A DNA stretch of 14,144 nt from CALGLS01 sp964508085. Its GTDB lineage: Bacteria > Bacteroidota > Bacteroidia > Chitinophagales > Saprospiraceae. Made by a program: the position numbers and the translations under genes. This document shows, in pieces, positions 5,240 through 12,269 of the stretch. Positions within the stretch are counted from its first letter, which is position 1; each line of letters starts with the position of its first letter. The notes under the pieces are model-generated. The model saw only the letters and a list, made by a program, of their open reading frames with translations, was not told the origin of the DNA and searched no databases. The stretch lies in assembly GCA_964508085.1 (NCBI GenBank), contig CAZDTI010000224.1:1-14144 (forward strand), in the 5' to 3' direction.

Positions 5240-7693
5240 ATGTCCATCATGGAACAATTGAAAAAACATATTTTATCGGTACTGCTACTTTGCCTACTTA
5301 ATGTCGGTGCTGCTTTTGCACAAAAAGCGGAATTTAAAAAAGCAGATGCGTTATATAGAGTGCAGAGTTATGCAGAGGCTATTCCTTTGTATGAAAAGGG
5401 ATTGGCTAGTAAAAACAGCAAAAATGCACGATCAAAATTGGCTTTTTGTTACAAAACACTCAATCAAGTAAAAAAGGCAGAAAAACTATACGCCGATCTC
5501 GTTTTGGAAGAGCGGGTACGTCCCGATAACCTTTTCTACTATGGTGAAGTTCTGATGAGCCAGGGAAAGTATCAAGAAGCTAAAACTTGGTTTCTAAAAT
5601 TTCACGAACTCGAACCCGATGAAGAAAAGGGTATGCGCATGGCTGAGTCTTGTGATCAAATTCCTTTCCTCACACCTATGTTTCCAGAAGCTACAGTAAT
5701 GGATTTTCCATACAATACCGATTACGACGACAGCTCTCCAGTTTTCTATAACAATGAATTGGTATTTTCTTCTGATCGGAAAACAGGTGTCAAATTGCTA
5801 AAACAAAAATCAGGAGCGACTGGCCGTGATTTTATTCGACTTTACTCCAGCAAACTAAACGAACAAAACGAATGGAGTCAACCAAAGTCTTTTTCGGGAA
5901 AACTCAATGAACATAACAAGAATAATGCAAATGCTAGTTTCTTACCTGATGGTAGTGAAGTTTACTTTACCAGAAATGGAAACACCAGTAATAGAAAAAA
6001 TGCCTTCACTTTGCAGTTGCACTCCGCCAAAAAAGAAAAAGGCAAGTGGAAAAAAATTGACGTCGTTTCTGTTTGTAGAAATGCTTACAACTACATGCAT
6101 CCCGCTATTTCGCCAGACGGGAAAACTTTATTCTTTGTTTCAGACAAACCTGGAGGAAAGGGCGGTACAGATATTTTCTACACCCAAAAGAAAGGAGATA
6201 AATGGGGCAGAGCCATTAATATGGACTCCACCATCAACACCTCCGCACATGAAGGCTTTCCATTTATGAACGAAGATGGTAAACTCTATTTCTGTTCCAA
6301 AGGACATATCGGTTATGGTGGTTTTGATATTTTCGTTACCGAAAAACTAGAAGATGGAAGCTGGGCCAAACCAGTCAATGTAGGGCAACCGATCAATAGC
6401 CCTATGGATGATATTTCCATTTTCCTAAATGCAGAAAATACCCGAGGTGCTTTTACCTCTTCTCGAAAAAAAGGGAATGATGACATCTTCATTTTTGCCT
6501 TGGACGGGAGTATTCCAGATTCAGAAGAAGCTGTTTCAACCATAAACGAAAGCGAAGTTATTGAGCCACCAACCGTAGATGACATTCCGAAAATGGAAAC
6601 TACTGCTATTGAAGAAACAACGGAAGTTGACATCGTAAAGGAATCTACTGATATCGTTGAAACCGCTGTCATAGAAACGCCTGAAACCCAAGACATTCCG
6701 AAAATGGAAACTACTGAAATCGTAAAAACAGTAGAAGAAGTCGATATCGTCAAGGAATCTACATCTGTTGTAGAGCCCCCTGAAGTTCAAGATATTCCGA
6801 AAATGGAAACTACTACTATTGAAAAAACAACGGAAGTCGACATCGTAAAAGAATCTACCGATATCGTTGAAACCTCTGCCGTGGAAACGCCTGAAGCTCA
6901 AGACATTCCAAAAATGGAAACTACCGAAATTATTGAAACAACGGAAGTTGACATCGTAAAAGAATCTACTGAAGTCGTTGAAACCTCTGTCGTAGAAACG
7001 CCTGAAGCTCAAGACATTCCAAAAATGGAAACTACCGAAATCGTAAAAACAACGGAAGTTGACATCGTAAAGGAGTCTACTGAAGTAATAACAGAAACAC
7101 AAGAGTCCATAGCGCCCCCTATTGATGACAATCCGCAAAGGGTTATAGGTGATGAGGTCTTATCTGTAAGTGAAGTAAGCAGTGATCCTCCTAGCCAACC
7201 ACATCGATCTGGCGCATCTGTTGAAACACCAGAAGTTTCAAACGACGAAACTCAACAAAACATTTCCGAAAACATTTCCCAAGAGGCAATGAGTCCTAAA
7301 GCTTTCCAAAAAGCGGTAAATAAAGGAAAATACGAAGTTGGAATGTATTATATTTTAGAAAAAATGGATTACTTTCCCGGCGAGTATTTGCTAGCACCGA
7401 AGATGACTTTACAATTAGAACCCATCGCTAAAATGTTATTGGCTCAACCCGCTTTACAATTGGAAGTTTCGGTGCATACGGAAAGTATCGGTTACGATGA
7501 AAATAACATGACGATTTCTCAAAAACGGGCAAAAGCCATTAAGAACTACTTACTCTACAAAGGTGTTGAAGCAAAGCGAGTAGTCGCCATTGGTATGGGG
7601 GAAACGAAGTTAGTTAACCACTGTTCAAATGGGGTGGTTTGTGAGGAAGAAGAGCATAAAGCCAATCAGCGAGTAGAGGTACGAGTTAGGTAA
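5240..7693 (+). CDS. OmpA-family envelope protein with TPR and PD40 propeller (PorE-like)
   Basis: 817 residues. A signal peptide (1-27, cut AFA|Q) is followed by TPR-like helices (about 30-130). PD40/WD40-like beta-propeller blades span about 155-420, with repeated motifs such as SPVFYNNELVFSSDR, HPAISPDGKTLFFVSD and GGFDIFVTEKLEDGSW. A Thr/Glu/Val-rich linker (448-616) contains five near-identical repeats. The C-terminal OmpA peptidoglycan-binding domain (about 698-817) keeps ISQKRAKAIKNYLL and ends NQRVEVRVR, but the usual HTD is HTE, with Glu748 in place of Asp. TPR, propeller and OmpA in this order resemble PorE, which anchors the T9SS to peptidoglycan. The repeat linker is unusual for PorE, so a paralogue with another envelope role is possible. 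No lipobox is seen. ATG codons at 5240 and 5249 are both usable. The gene is convergent with the ABC exporter across 10 bp. Confidence 0.88.
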   Translation: MSIMEQLKKHILSVLLLCLLNVGAAFAQKAEFKKADALYRVQSYAEAIPLYEKGLASKNSKNARSKLAFCYKTLNQVKKAEKLYADLVLEERVRPDNLFYYGEVLMSQGKYQEAKTWFLKFHELEPDEEKGMRMAESCDQIPFLTPMFPEATVMDFPYNTDYDDSSPVFYNNELVFSSDRKTGVKLLKQKSGATGRDFIRLYSSKLNEQNEWSQPKSFSGKLNEHNKNNANASFLPDGSEVYFTRNGNTSNRKNAFTLQLHSAKKEKGKWKKIDVVSVCRNAYNYMHPAISPDGKTLFFVSDKPGGKGGTDIFYTQKKGDKWGRAINMDSTINTSAHEGFPFMNEDGKLYFCSKGHIGYGGFDIFVTEKLEDGSWAKPVNVGQPINSPMDDISIFLNAENTRGAFTSSRKKGNDDIFIFALDGSIPDSEEAVSTINESEVIEPPTVDDIPKMETTAIEETTEVDIVKESTDIVETAVIETPETQDIPKMETTEIVKTVEEVDIVKESTSVVEPPEVQDIPKMETTTIEKTTEVDIVKESTDIVETSAVETPEAQDIPKMETTEIIETTEVDIVKESTEVVETSVVETPEAQDIPKMETTEIVKTTEVDIVKESTEVITETQESIAPPIDDNPQRVIGDEVLSVSEVSSDPPSQPHRSGASVETPEVSNDETQQNISENISQEAMSPKAFQKAVNKGKYEVGMYYILEKMDYFPGEYLLAPKMTLQLEPIAKMLLAQPALQLEVSVHTESIGYDENNMTISQKRAKAIKNYLLYKGVEAKRVVAIGMGETKLVNHCSNGVVCEEEEHKANQRVEVRVR
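6581..7087 (+). repeat. Five in-frame coding repeats in the OmpA-protein linker
   Basis: Five copies of a unit starting DIPKMETT at protein residues 448, 485, 518, 555 and 592, with periods of 37, 33, 37 and 37 residues. Each has the pattern DIPKMETT-x-EVDIVKEST. DNA identity between copies is high, which suggests recent slippage or unequal recombination and variable copy number between strains. The repeats make an extended, acidic, threonine-rich spacer between the propeller and the OmpA domain. The long open reading frame on the opposite strand here is a by-product of the repeats. Confidence 0.93.
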
Positions 7694-7703
7694 AGTGATT
7701 AAA

Positions 7704-9032
7704 TTAATCCCGGTAAAACAACCATTTTCCTAATTCCCGAAAGGTCACCTTTTTACCGTACATCAAAATACCTACTCTGTAAATTCGTCCAGAAAGCCAG
7801 ACGAAGAAAATAGAGGATAATGCGAGTACACTTACCGATAATATGATCTGCCAAAGCGGTGGATCAAAGGCCAAACGTGCTGGCATAACAATCGGAGAAA
7901 ACAAAGGAAATATAGAAGCCCAAACCGCCATATTAGAATGTGGCGATTGTACAGCAGCCATCATAATGTAAAGTGCCAACACGACTGGAATAGTGATCGG
8001 AATAGTCAATGCCTGTCCTTCGCCTAGATCATCTCCCATAGCTGAGCCAACAGCGGCAAAGAGGGAAGCATAGAGAAAGTAACCCCCTAAAAAGAAGAAA
8101 ATAAACAGCGGGATAATCATCAACCAATTCTGACTAGCGACCTCATTCATTAGTTCCTGGACCGTCAGACCGAGCTCCTCCATATCGGGAGGCGGTGCAC
8201 TCGAATTCATTTGTTGCAACTCTTCTGTGTTAAAGCCGAAAAGCAATTGAACTCCAAGACCTAAGACCGGAATCAATACCATCCAGATGGCCACCTGTGT
8301 CAAACCTACCGCACCTACTCCAATGATTTTTCCCATCATCAGCTGAAATGGCTTCACGGAAGAAATCATGATTTCTACAATTCTATTGGTTTTCTCTTCC
8401 ATAACCGAGCGCATCACCATCATACCATAAATGAAAACAGTGATGTACATAATAAAACCCATAACGCCTCCAATCCCAGCACCAATTATACTCGTCATGC
8501 TGCTTTCATCTTCAGCATTTTCACTAATTGGAACAGGATCTAGAACCAAATCTGACTTCAGCGCATCTAATTGCTTTTGATCGATATTCAAGGCTCTGAT
8601 TTTATAGTCCCGAATGCTTTTACCTACTCGCGATTTGATCGCCATGTTTATGTTTAAACTAATCTGACTATCAGAATAATAGAAAACCGTGTCTTTATTG
8701 TTGTATAAGTTTTTAACTGCGGGCAGAACTAATAATCCATCATATTTCCCTTGACCAACTAAACCCTTTAAATCTTCTATTGACTTACTGGATTTGATAA
8801 AATGTAGCGAATTATCATCTTCCGATTTGAGGTTCACTTCTTTCTTCATAATCTGTCCCGGATCGATGAAAACTACCCGAAGACTCTCGCCACTGTCGTA
8901 AGCAAAGATTAATCCCACCACCATAAAAAAGAGGGCGAAGGCTATTGGGGTCAACAAGGTCGCTATGATAAAAGAGCGTTTCTTTACTCTTGTGAGGTAT
9001 TCCCTTTGGATGATGAGCCAGAGTTTATTCAT
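7704..9032 (-). CDS. ABC-2 type exporter permease, NatB-like
   Basis: 442-residue membrane subunit of an ABC exporter. A first transmembrane helix (about 21-44) is followed by an extracytoplasmic domain (45-180) and then a C-terminal membrane block with helices near 181-206, 235-266, 304-328, 342-362, 368-386 and 393-413. The motif MEEKTNRIVEIMISSVKPFQLMMGKIIG (residues 211 onward) is characteristic of the NatB/ABC-2 family. It pairs with the upstream ATPase gene. NatAB in Bacillus exports sodium; other members export different substrates, so the cargo here is not known. The start at 9032 gives MNKLWLIIQREYLTRVKKRSF, a typical N-terminus for these permeases. The gene ends only 10 bp from the convergent OmpA gene, leaving no room for a terminator between them. 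Confidence 0.93.
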   Translation of the reverse strand: MNKLWLIIQREYLTRVKKRSFIIATLLTPIAFALFFMVVGLIFAYDSGESLRVVFIDPGQIMKKEVNLKSEDDNSLHFIKSSKSIEDLKGLVGQGKYDGLLVLPAVKNLYNNKDTVFYYSDSQISLNINMAIKSRVGKSIRDYKIRALNIDQKQLDALKSDLVLDPVPISENAEDESSMTSIIGAGIGGVMGFIMYITVFIYGMMVMRSVMEEKTNRIVEIMISSVKPFQLMMGKIIGVGAVGLTQVAIWMVLIPVLGLGVQLLFGFNTEELQQMNSSAPPPDMEELGLTVQELMNEVASQNWLMIIPLFIFFFLGGYFLYASLFAAVGSAMGDDLGEGQALTIPITIPVVLALYIMMAAVQSPHSNMAVWASIFPLFSPIVMPARLAFDPPLWQIILSVSVLALSSIFFVWLSGRIYRVGILMYGKKVTFRELGKWLFYRD

Positions 9033-9035
9033 TTC

Positions 9036-9161
9036 TTATTTTTTGAATGTTTTAGTTGCTTTTTCCAGCGCAGCCCCAACTCCTACTTGTCTGCCCTTTA
9101 GGGCTGAAAGGGCTGATCTGCCCGCAGGTGTATTGGTGAAAAAAGCTTGTTTCTTATTCAT
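9036..9161 (-). CDS. 41-codon ORF packed between the ABC ATPase and permease genes
   Basis: ATG at 9161 overlaps the ATPase stop codon (ATGAATAA), and the TAA at 9038-9036 lies three bases before the permease ATG. The product would be MNKKQAFFTNTPAG, then a middle section, then ALEKATKTFKK: basic and without a membrane segment. The close packing suggests translational coupling. However, its RQVGV matches the RQVGV at the ATPase C-terminus, and the DNA repeats CCTACTTGTC 88 bp apart. Deleting one 88-bp unit would fuse the ATPase in frame to GAALEKATKTFKK. It may therefore be the displaced tail of the ATPase gene and not an independent gene. Expression is unproven. Confidence 0.35.
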   Translation of the reverse strand: MNKKQAFFTNTPAGRSALSALKGRQVGVGAALEKATKTFKK

Positions 9162-9179
9162 TACTAACCCCTACTTGTC
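9082..9179. repeat. 10-bp direct repeat flanking an 88-bp segment with a hairpin
   Basis: CCTACTTGTC occurs at 9082-9091 and 9170-9179. The segment between contains a perfect 7-bp hairpin GCCCTTT/AAAGGGC (9093-9113, loop of 7). The arrangement fits insertion of a small palindromic element with duplicated ends, or a local duplication, at the 3' end of the ATPase gene. 88 is not a multiple of three, so such an event would shift the reading frame. Confidence 0.5.
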
Positions 9180-10056
9180 GTATGAAAATTTCATTTAACC
9201 CTGGCAATACTTCGTTAAAGGCATGGATGTAAATGCCATTGTTTAGTAAATAGCGCAATAGATCATTTGAAGAAGCGGTGTTTTGTAATTTTACTAAAAT
9301 ATAACTTGACGATTGATGAATAAGCTCACATCTTTCACTAAGCCCCTCTGGCAATTTCCCCTCATAATGAATCCGGAAAAGATTTTCCTTAAATTGATTC
9401 TTAATGTCTTTTACCGATCCTTCCAATACGTTCTTTCCTTGGTTGATTAGTACGATGTGTTCGCAGACTTCTTCCACTTGTTCCATTCGGTGCGTCGAAA
9501 AAACGATACTGGTTCCATTCCGATGGAGCTCGTCTATTTCGTCTTTCATTAAAGAAGTGTTTATAGGATCAAGACCAGAGAATGGCTCGTCGAGAATGAG
9601 TAATTTGGGTTTGTGAATCACGGTGGAAATGAACTGGATTTTTTGTTGCATCCCTTTAGAGAGCTCCTCTACTTTTTTGCTCCACCAGCTTTCTATTCCG
9701 AACTTCTCAAACCAATAATCAATGGCTATTTTTGCTTCCTTCTTAGATAGCCCTTTGAGCTGAGCTAAATAAAGCAACTGCTCTCCAGTTTTCATTTTTT
9801 TGTACAGGCCTCTTTCTTCAGGCATATAACCAATTTGGGAAGGATGACTACCACTTAGCTTTTCACCATCCAGATAAACTGTTCCGGAATCAGCACGTGT
9901 AATTGTTGTTATAATTCTAATCAGCGAAGTTTTTCCAGCACCATTTGGCCCTAGCAGGCCGAAGATACATCCCTTAGGAATGCTAAAGCTGACATTATTG
10001 ACAGCAATGTGGTTTTCGTAGGTCTTCGTTACGTTTTCGAGTTGTAGGATATTCAT
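9154..10056 (-). CDS. ABC exporter ATP-binding protein, NatA-like
   Basis: 300-residue ATPase that powers the downstream permease. Walker A is GLLGPNGAGKTS (33-44). The Q-loop region reads IGYMPEERGLYKKM, wording typical of the NatA family. The signature motif is LSKGMQQK (132-139), Walker B LLILDEPFSGLD (152-163), and the H-loop His189 is in STHRME. The C-terminal part (about 215-300) is the accessory domain found in many ABC-2 ATPases. All catalytic residues are present. The gene lies first in a two-gene operon; the 121-bp gap to the permease holds a small ORF and a hairpin. The C-terminus FIRQVGVSNE may be altered by an insertion (see the flanking repeat). Substrate unknown: sodium, a drug, a lipid or a peptide are all possible. 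Confidence 0.95.
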   Translation of the reverse strand: MNILQLENVTKTYENHIAVNNVSFSIPKGCIFGLLGPNGAGKTSLIRIITTITRADSGTVYLDGEKLSGSHPSQIGYMPEERGLYKKMKTGEQLLYLAQLKGLSKKEAKIAIDYWFEKFGIESWWSKKVEELSKGMQQKIQFISTVIHKPKLLILDEPFSGLDPINTSLMKDEIDELHRNGTSIVFSTHRMEQVEEVCEHIVLINQGKNVLEGSVKDIKNQFKENLFRIHYEGKLPEGLSERCELIHQSSSYILVKLQNTASSNDLLRYLLNNGIYIHAFNEVLPGLNEIFIRQVGVSNE

Positions 10057-10201
10057 TTTTAAGGGTGCGTTTTATAAATCGTTGCTCAATATCCGAAAAA
10101 AGATTTTAGAAATGCTAAGGACTTAGTGAATAATAACTTTCCGGTTTATAGTTGTTGCTTTTGTCCTGCCTCCAAGCCAGACCTCTATTATTCTCTGACT
10201 C

Positions 10202-10402
10202 CTAATCTTCTTCTTCAAGCTCAAATATTTCATTGACTGTTTTGTTGAATGTCTTCGCTAGTTTTAGTGCCAATATAGTAGATGGGACATAGCGATTCTT
10301 CTCGATGGAATTAATCGTCTGTCTCGACACTCCAATCCGTTTAGCAAGATCATCTTGTGTCAAATTCAAAATTGCTCTTTCTACTTTTAAAGAATTTTTC
10401 AT
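10202..10402 (-). CDS. Small XRE-family transcriptional regulator
   Basis: 66 residues forming essentially one Cro/CI-type helix-turn-helix. Helix 2 is TQDDLAKRIG, the recognition helix SRQTINSIEKN, followed by PSTILALKLAKTFNKTVNEIFELEEED. Single-domain regulators of this type are widespread and often encoded next to a small membrane protein. Its ATG overlaps the upstream stop codon by one base (TAATG), so translation is probably coupled to the membrane-protein gene. It probably binds the palindrome in front of the operon and represses it; that is an inference from position. No toxin motif is seen in either gene, so a toxin-antitoxin role is not supported. Confidence 0.92.
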   Translation of the reverse strand: MKNSLKVERAILNLTQDDLAKRIGVSRQTINSIEKNRYVPSTILALKLAKTFNKTVNEIFELEEED

Positions 10403-10797
10403 TACGCTCCTCTTTTCAATAATTCAAAATATAAGACCTGTACGCTAAGCAAAATCCAAAGGATGGAAAAATCGCCCATGTTTTTTAGCATAGCCTCTTT
10501 ATCTCCAAATGCTAAATCTACTGAATAATCTACCAAAGGAAGTATCAAAGTATATAATACTCCCAGAATAAACGCTACTGAAAAAGATTGCATTCTTAAT
10601 TGCGCGATAAACTCATCTTCTACTTTCTCTTTTGAAATTGAAATCAGTAACATGCCGATCAATAAACCATATCGAGCAATTATTCTATAAATCTCAAGGT
10701 CTACTGAAAATTTATTCACGAATAAAGAAAGGAAGGAAATCACGGCAACCCAGAGTCCCACCCGCTTATAATGGTTTGGAAGTTGGTATTTTCTCAT
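10402..10797 (-). CDS. Four-helix membrane protein paired with the XRE regulator
   Basis: 131 residues from the chosen ATG (MRKYQLPNHYKRVGLW). Four predicted transmembrane helices lie near residues 12-29, 38-54, 70-89 and 108-126. A cytoplasmic charged loop, SKEKVEDEFIAQLRMQSF, sits between helices 2 and 3; similar loops occur in small membrane proteins encoded with XRE regulators. I do not recognise a named function. The frame stays open to a GTG at 10872, with an ATG at 10845, but 10797 has an AAGGAA Shine-Dalgarno-like sequence about ten bases upstream, and the longer starts would run up to the operator. It is the first gene of the operon. Possible roles include sensing or holding the regulator at the membrane; neither is shown. 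Confidence 0.8.
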   Translation of the reverse strand: MRKYQLPNHYKRVGLWVAVISFLSLFVNKFSVDLEIYRIIARYGLLIGMLLISISKEKVEDEFIAQLRMQSFSVAFILGVLYTLILPLVDYSVDLAFGDKEAMLKNMGDFSILWILLSVQVLYFELLKRGA

Positions 10798-10872
10798 TTT
10801 AATAATTTCCTTGGATTCACAGCTTAAAAATGTATTTAGTGCCATAAGAAGATTGTTTTTAGAATGAAACAC

Positions 10873-10913
10873 TTGTCAAAATGACAAATTCGAGTTACAA
10901 TATGACAAATATA
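10873..10913 (-). promoter_or_regulatory. Operator palindrome and -7 box for the membrane protein/XRE operon
   Basis: A perfect palindrome TTGTCA-AAA-TGACAA lies at 10873-10887. The sequence ATGACAAAT recurs at 10881-10889 and 10902-10910, 21 bp apart (two helical turns). The second copy overlaps TATATTTG (minus strand, 10913 to 10906), an exact Bacteroidota -7 box. A repressor on these sites would block the promoter, which suits autoregulation by the XRE protein. No clear -33 box is seen. The same 133-bp gap should hold the promoter of the divergent kinase gene. Confidence 0.65.
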
Positions 10914-11005
10914 CTTTACATTTTGAAATTCATCTCCTTTTTTCTACTAAATGCTATTTTTCATCGTTTAAGCGAGTTCATATTGAATTCCTATTTTTAC
11001 ACTAA

Positions 11006-11960
11006 ATGAAAAAAAGCAAAAGACACAACCAATCCCCCTGGTGGGTCATTCTAAATCCCGCCGCCGGAAATTGGCGAGCTGCTAAAAAACGAGCCGCCAT
11101 AGAACAGCTCTTACAAAAGCACGGATTCAAATATCATTTAGTCGAAACGAAAACAAAAGGACAGGCTCATGAATTAGTAGCAGAGGGAATCAAAGCAGGC
11201 TACCGCCATATAATGGGTGTTGGCGGCGACGGTACCAACAACGAAATTGTTAATGGCATTCTAAACCAAAAACTTATTCCTCCTACCGAATTGACTTACA
11301 CGCTTTTGCCGCTAGGCACTGGAAACGACTGGATCAAACAACACCGAATTCCCTCTAATTGGAAAAAATGGATTCCGAAAATCGCTACCGCTAAATCCAT
11401 TTTACACGATGCAGGCTTATTGCAATACAGTCAAAATGGAAAAACCGAGAAACGCTATTTCGCCAATGTCGCTGGATTGGCCTACGATGCTTTTGTTACA
11501 AAAAGAAAGGAAGAACATAGTTCTACTTTTTTTGCCGCAGCTTTATTATTTGTGGCAAGTAGTCGCTTGTTTATTTAAATATGATTTGCGCAAAGCCCAT
11601 ATTCGATTTAACAACAAATTAATTACTAATCGATTTTATACCATCAACATTGGCATTTGCAGATACTCTGGTGGTGGTATGCAGTTCGTTCCTCATGCAG
11701 ATCCACAATCTGGAGAATTGGCGCTTACTATTGCAGGGCCTGTTTCGAAGCTTATAGTCTTACTACATGTGCCACATATTTTTCTGGGGAAGTTGCACCG
11801 ACATCCTATGGTGGATATTTATAAGACAAAGGAGATTGAAATTACGGGGGACGATGAGGAATCAACTTTAGTGGAAGTGGATGGGGAGTTTTTGGGAGAG
11901 ACGCCGGTGAAGTGTGTGGTAGTGGAGAAGGCTTTTAGGGTACTTTCCCTTTTGGAATAA
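11006..11960 (+). pseudogene. Diacylglycerol kinase-like protein, split by a frameshift
   Basis: Lipid kinase of the DagK/YegS family, which phosphorylates diacylglycerol or a related lipid at the inner membrane. The first frame (11006-11578) gives NPAAG (17-21), the nucleotide-binding GGDGTNNEIVNG (73-84) and LPLGTGNDW (101-109), then stops after residue 190. The second frame continues to 11960 with LYYLWQVVACLFKYDLRKA, GGGMQFVPHADPQSGELAL and VEVDGEFLGETPV, all typical of the C-terminal lobe. Moving forward one base at the T7 tract (11527-11533) joins them into a 317-residue protein of normal length. The lesion looks like a single inserted T; a sequencing error, phase variation or slippage remain possible. 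Neither half alone should be active. It stands alone, divergent from the membrane-protein operon. Confidence 0.88.
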
Positions 11961-12269
11961 TAATACTGTTCTGAAAACCCTATTCCTGTATTGAGGGTAG
12001 ATTTCTCGACTCCTGCCCATTCACAAGCTCAGTATAAACTGCTCGAAATACAAGCATTAATGCGCCTCCTGTTCCTCGACTCGCTCCTGCGTCGCTCGCT
12101 CGGAATGACAGGAGGAGTATCGTCACTTGGAAAGGCTTCAGTCATCGTACTAATAAACACAAATCGATTCTGTTTTTAATTCCTTGGGATGACAGAAAAG
12201 GTTCTTACGAAAGATCGCCCGACGGCTTTGCGGGCCGCCGGACGATATTAACCTTAAATAATATTTTTC
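11961..12269. repeat. Intergenic cluster of REP-like palindromes between convergent genes
   Basis: An imperfect inverted repeat begins ATTTCTCGA (12001) and ends GCTCGAAAT (12049). A second has perfect 8-bp arms, CCTCCTGT (12065-12072) and ACAGGAGG (12108-12115), around a GC-rich core of CTCG/CGCTC motifs. A fragment TTGGGATGACAG lies near 12184. A third hairpin (12214-12246) pairs ATCG, CCG and CGGC with their complements, with two mismatches. Such CTCGACTCG/GGAATGACA elements resemble dispersed extragenic repeats I recall from many bacterial genomes. They may fold as mRNA ends for both neighbours; no T-tract follows. I see no coding gene here. Confidence 0.55.

Noticed and set aside
6581..7087. 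Regular repeats considered as a CRISPR array
   Set aside because: The repeats are in frame, encode one protein and have conserved, not unique, spacers; no cas genes are present.
6536..7138. Long minus-strand ORF (200 codons, Phe/Arg/Asp-rich repeats)
   Set aside because: It lies opposite the five coding repeats of the OmpA protein and its repeats simply mirror them; the product is low-complexity with no domain.
10202..10797. Membrane protein/XRE pair considered as a toxin-antitoxin system
   Set aside because: No toxin family features, four ordinary membrane helices, and the regulator is a common single-domain type; regulation of a membrane protein is the simpler reading.
11991..12179. Plus-strand 62-codon ORF
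   Set aside because: Runs through the palindromic repeat cluster; its Arg/Leu/Ser-rich content comes from the repeats.
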